Of a stretch of DNA of 41,920 nt, positions 39,637-41,920 are shown in pieces; the first letter of the stretch is position 1, and each line of letters starts with the position of its first letter. The notes beneath the pieces were generated by a model that made no database searches, was not told where the DNA came from, and saw nothing but the letters and a program-made list of their open reading frames with translations. Source of the stretch: JACCTH01 sp035253825 (lineage in GTDB: Bacteria > Actinomycetota > Acidimicrobiia > Spongiisociales > ZC4RG35); contig DATFBM010000015.1 of NCBI GenBank assembly GCA_035253825.1, positions 1 to 41,920 of the forward strand. Reading direction: 5' to 3'. The position numbers and the translations under genes were made by a program.

Positions 39637-41177
39637 AAAGTCTCCGCCGAGGCCGTTCCAACGCGTGGGTCGGCCGCGGCGTCGACCGATCCCTCGGACG
39701 AGATCTTGATCACACCAACCGGACCCCATCCACTCTGCAAACCCTCAGCGATCTCGACCCGATGGCCCCGCTCTTGCAATCCCCTAATGACGTCCTCGGA
39801 CGTCGACTCCTCCACACACACGGCGGACTGGGGGTCGGCGAGGTTATCGATGATCCAGCGCGGATGGGCCTGGGCCGTGGCGACATCGTGCCTCGACAGG
39901 AACAACCGGACGGCCATTTGTAGGAGCAGCTGTGGCTGGTGGTCGCCGCCTCTGGTCCCGAGCAACGCCAGCAGGTTCGATCCCGAGGTCCACAAGGTCG
40001 GCGCGAGAGTGTGGAGTGGACGCTTTCCGGGGGCGATTTCGTTGGGGCTCCCCGGCCTGAGGTCGAAACCAGCGCCGCGGTTGTGAAGGAAAAAACCGGA
40101 TTCGCCCGCACCGATCGAAGTTCCGAGACCCATGAAGTTGGACTGGGTGATCGATACGCCCATCCCGTTCCCATCGATCACGCAGAAATAGGCGGTTCCT
40201 CCCGGCCCGACTCTGGTCGAGCCGAAGTCGCGACGACGAGTGCGATCGATGGTGACGGCAAGCCTTTCTGGGCTGAGAAGCACATCGGCGGGAAACGGGC
40301 TATAGCGAGCATCGGAGAGAACTTCGCTTCGATCTACCACCTGGCTGCGATATGACTCAATTTGAAGGTGCCATCCCAATGGGCTGTCGGGGTCGACTTT
40401 CGCGCCGACCCTTTCCAGCACAGCTGCAGCGGCCAGAGTCAAGTAGCCCTGAGAATTGGGCGGAACCGTCCAGGCTCTCTGGCCAAAGACATCGAGGCCC
40501 AATGGTTCGACCCATTCGGCTTGTTTGGTTGCCAGGTCCTCTTCGGTGATTAGTCCACCGACGGCCGACGCGATGTCGCGACCGGGTTTGCCCAGATAGA
40601 AACTGTTCCGATCGCCGGTGGAGATCAGTTCTAGGGTTGCCGCCTGATCGGGCCGGATGACTTGGTCTCCTGGTTTTGGAGGGCGACCGCCTGGCAAGAG
40701 GAAGCGACTGATCGGTTGGTCGCCAATCTCGGATGTTCTCCTACCGAGGGCACGACAAAGTTCAGAGGATGCCGGAAATCCTCGCCGGGCGTAGTCGATG
40801 GCGGGAGCCAACCGCTTATCCCAGGACAACCTTCCCCCGTGAGCGGCAAGGTGATGCCACCCGTCCACGCAGCCCGGGACTGTCACCGTGCTTCGATCCA
40901 TGGTGGGCATTTGATCGTGACCCGCCTCGCGCAAGCTTTGTGCATCCACGTTCGAACCGGCACGACCGGACGAATTCAGGGCGGTTGGTCGCTGATCCCC
41001 CGGTGAATGGATGAGGGCAAAGAGGTCTCCACCGATGCCGCAGGTTTCGGGGGCAACTACGGAGAGCACGGCGTTGGCGCCGATAGCAGCGTCGATCGCG
41101 TCTCCGCCGGACACGAGAAGGTCAAGGGCTGTGGCGGTGGCCAGGAAGTGAGGTGTGACTGCTGCGGCCGACGCCAC
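39633..41177 (-). CDS. Gamma-glutamyltransferase family N-terminal-nucleophile hydrolase
   Basis: 514 residues. Large-subunit part: ATATALDLLVSGGDAIDAAI, SVVAPETCGIGGDLFALI, and NSSGRAGS with the carboxylate-binding Arg72. Auto-cleavage site GPGGTAYFCVIDGNGMGVS: Thr328 would become the nucleophile of the small subunit. The usual TTH(Y/F)SVVD reads TAYFCVID here, with Tyr in place of His. C-terminal LHTLAPTLW and GTRGGDHQPQLLLQM continue the family. No signal peptide, unlike periplasmic GGT. It may be a cytoplasmic acylase or glutathione-like thiol processing enzyme. GTG start abuts the upstream stop (TAGTG). Confidence 0.87.
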   Translation of the reverse strand: MASAAAVTPHFLATATALDLLVSGGDAIDAAIGANAVLSVVAPETCGIGGDLFALIHSPGDQRPTALNSSGRAGSNVDAQSLREAGHDQMPTMDRSTVTVPGCVDGWHHLAAHGGRLSWDKRLAPAIDYARRGFPASSELCRALGRRTSEIGDQPISRFLLPGGRPPKPGDQVIRPDQAATLELISTGDRNSFYLGKPGRDIASAVGGLITEEDLATKQAEWVEPLGLDVFGQRAWTVPPNSQGYLTLAAAAVLERVGAKVDPDSPLGWHLQIESYRSQVVDRSEVLSDARYSPFPADVLLSPERLAVTIDRTRRRDFGSTRVGPGGTAYFCVIDGNGMGVSITQSNFMGLGTSIGAGESGFFLHNRGAGFDLRPGSPNEIAPGKRPLHTLAPTLWTSGSNLLALLGTRGGDHQPQLLLQMAVRLFLSRHDVATAQAHPRWIIDNLADPQSAVCVEESTSEDVIRGLQERGHRVEIAEGLQSGWGPVGVIKISSEGSVDAAADPRVGTASAETL

Positions 41178-41794
41178 TATCGGCGGAGTTCTGGGATGCG
41201 GCGATTGAGCGCGTCGAGAACGGCCCGCACTACCGCACGGCTGGCGTCCCCGTCTGCCAACGCTGACCCGACCATCAGGTGCTCATCTGCATCAGTAACG
41301 ATGACGACCTGAGCGATGGCGAGGCGCTGGCCTCCGAGCGTGGCGATATCCACCGACGAGACACCGAACGCGGCGGTCTCTTGGAGGGCTTGTCGAAGGG
41401 CGGCGATAGTTGCTTCGGCGATCAGCCGGTGCCGACTTGTGTTGCCGGCGGCGCCACCAACCTCTCCTACGAGGCTGTCGCCCTGCCAGGCGAGGGTGAC
41501 AGAGACGCGGGAGTGAGAACCGTCGAGGCGCTCGGCCACATCGACGATCACTGGTCTGTCACCTTGCGACAACTCAGCGTCGGGTAGTTGCACCACGGAC
41601 ACGACCCGGCGATCGATCGATACCCCGAAGGCCGCCTGTGCGAGCGTCTGTACGTCGCGCACAACCTGTTTGGCCGGCTTCTCGAGGTCCGTGATCAGAT
41701 GAATCTCGGTGACTTTGACACCGTCACTAACGACCCGGGCCGCTTCCACGCCGGGGAGGCGTGTCAACCGTTCCTCGAACTCGCGCAGATTCAC
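41177..41794 (-). CDS. Uncharacterised two-part protein
   Basis: 205 residues, not recognised by name. Residues 1-72: LTRLPGVEAARVVSDGVKVT, then EIHLI and PAKQVVRDVQTLAQAAFGVSID, a small alpha/beta module ending with VSVVQL. Residues 80-205 form a second alpha/beta unit with RPVIVDVAERLDGSHSRVSVTLAW, RHRLIAEATIAALRQAL and SSVDIATLGGQRLAIAQVVIV, terminating RRIPELRR. No signal peptide, membrane helix or catalytic motif. It is first in a three-gene operon with the gamma-glutamyltransferase-type protein (1-nt overlap) and the histidine phosphatase. TACCCT lies ten bases before the ATG. Confidence 0.7.
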   Translation of the reverse strand: MNLREFEERLTRLPGVEAARVVSDGVKVTEIHLITDLEKPAKQVVRDVQTLAQAAFGVSIDRRVVSVVQLPDAELSQGDRPVIVDVAERLDGSHSRVSVTLAWQGDSLVGEVGGAAGNTSRHRLIAEATIAALRQALQETAAFGVSSVDIATLGGQRLAIAQVVIVTDADEHLMVGSALADGDASRAVVRAVLDALNRRIPELRR

Positions 41795-41920
41795 CGGTCC
41801 AGGGTAGCTTTCGACACCGCGCCCTAGGTCTTAGGACTAGCTCTGGAGCTTTCCCCTTGTAGCGCTGCACCCCAATCGTTAGTGTTCCTGGCTGGGTCGG
41901 GCAGAGTCATCCGTCAGTCA
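41795..41920. other. Right-edge intergenic region
   Basis: 126 bp upstream of the minus-strand operon. Apart from TACCCT (minus strand, near 41803-41808) I see no gene, RNA or repeat. The AT-richer CCTAGGTCTTAGG near 41822-41834 is a weak palindrome. Confidence 0.4.

Noticed and set aside
1..41920. CRISPR array, tRNA, rRNA or prophage genes
   Set aside because: No regularly spaced repeats, no cloverleaf with TTCGANTC-type arm in an intergenic gap, no rRNA-like sequence and no integrase or phage structural gene were found by eye.

Overview
The window is GC-rich, densely packed DNA from a high-GC Gram-positive bacterium. The best guess is Actinomycetota, class Acidimicrobiia or a close relative. 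Pointers are three luciferase-like (F420/FMN-type) oxidoreductases, several acyl-CoA and thioester enzymes, a secreted lysozyme-like protein with a Thr/Pro-rich linker, a LysM/M23 endopeptidase, many GTG and TTG starts, and TANNNT boxes placed for leaderless transcripts. This is inferred from gene content; there is no rRNA, tRNA, CRISPR array, intact insertion sequence, phage gene or replication origin that I can see.

Layout. 1-2.9 kb: end of a luciferase-like oxidoreductase, an MFS transporter and a TIGR01777 epimerase-like protein. 2.9-6.4 kb: a minus-strand trio of a 52-residue YIDPGTGS microprotein, a kinase-like/methyltransferase fusion and a membrane sulfatase-superfamily enzyme, probably acting on an envelope glycan. 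6.5-9.4 kb: a PHP-type metallohydrolase and an orphan peptide-type binding lipoprotein. 9.5-11.7 kb: divergent NAD-salvage genes pncA and pncB. 11.8-14.5 kb: response regulator, histidine kinase and a secreted helical protein. 14.6-17 kb: OsmC, VOC protein, lysozyme-like secreted protein and a membrane protein. 17-20.6 kb: a tightly overlapped thiolase / CoA-transferase / unknown / SDR operon. 20.7-23.6 kb: GH65 disaccharide phosphorylase with beta-phosphoglucomutase. 23.7-26.8 kb: a second two-component system followed by an HtrA-type protease, a layout like mycobacterial MprAB-PepD. 26.8-34.8 kb: PLP decarboxylase, acyl-CoA dehydrogenase, TetR regulator, a flavin monooxygenase-like protein with a luciferase-like partner, an aminoglycoside-phosphotransferase-like kinase and a DUF885 protein. 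34.8-35.2 kb: a small element with 52-bp inverted repeats around a DUF559-like gene remnant. 35.2-41.9 kb: LysM/M23 endopeptidase, NCS1-like permease, a 58-residue microprotein, a TIGR03617-like oxidoreductase, and a minus-strand operon of an unknown protein, a gamma-glutamyltransferase family protein and a histidine phosphatase.

Cross-cutting patterns. Seven of eleven convergent gene pairs overlap by exactly 4 nt through CTAG or CTAA; the other four are separated by a palindrome or repeat. Many operon heads carry TANNNT (or one mismatch) 6-7 nt before the start codon. Both response-regulator loci carry (C/T)T(C/T/G)AG-like half-sites repeated every 11 bp, consistent with OmpR-family operators. 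A 52-bp repeat occurs three times, each within 1-2 nt of a stop codon. Protein assignments rest on motif recognition alone.
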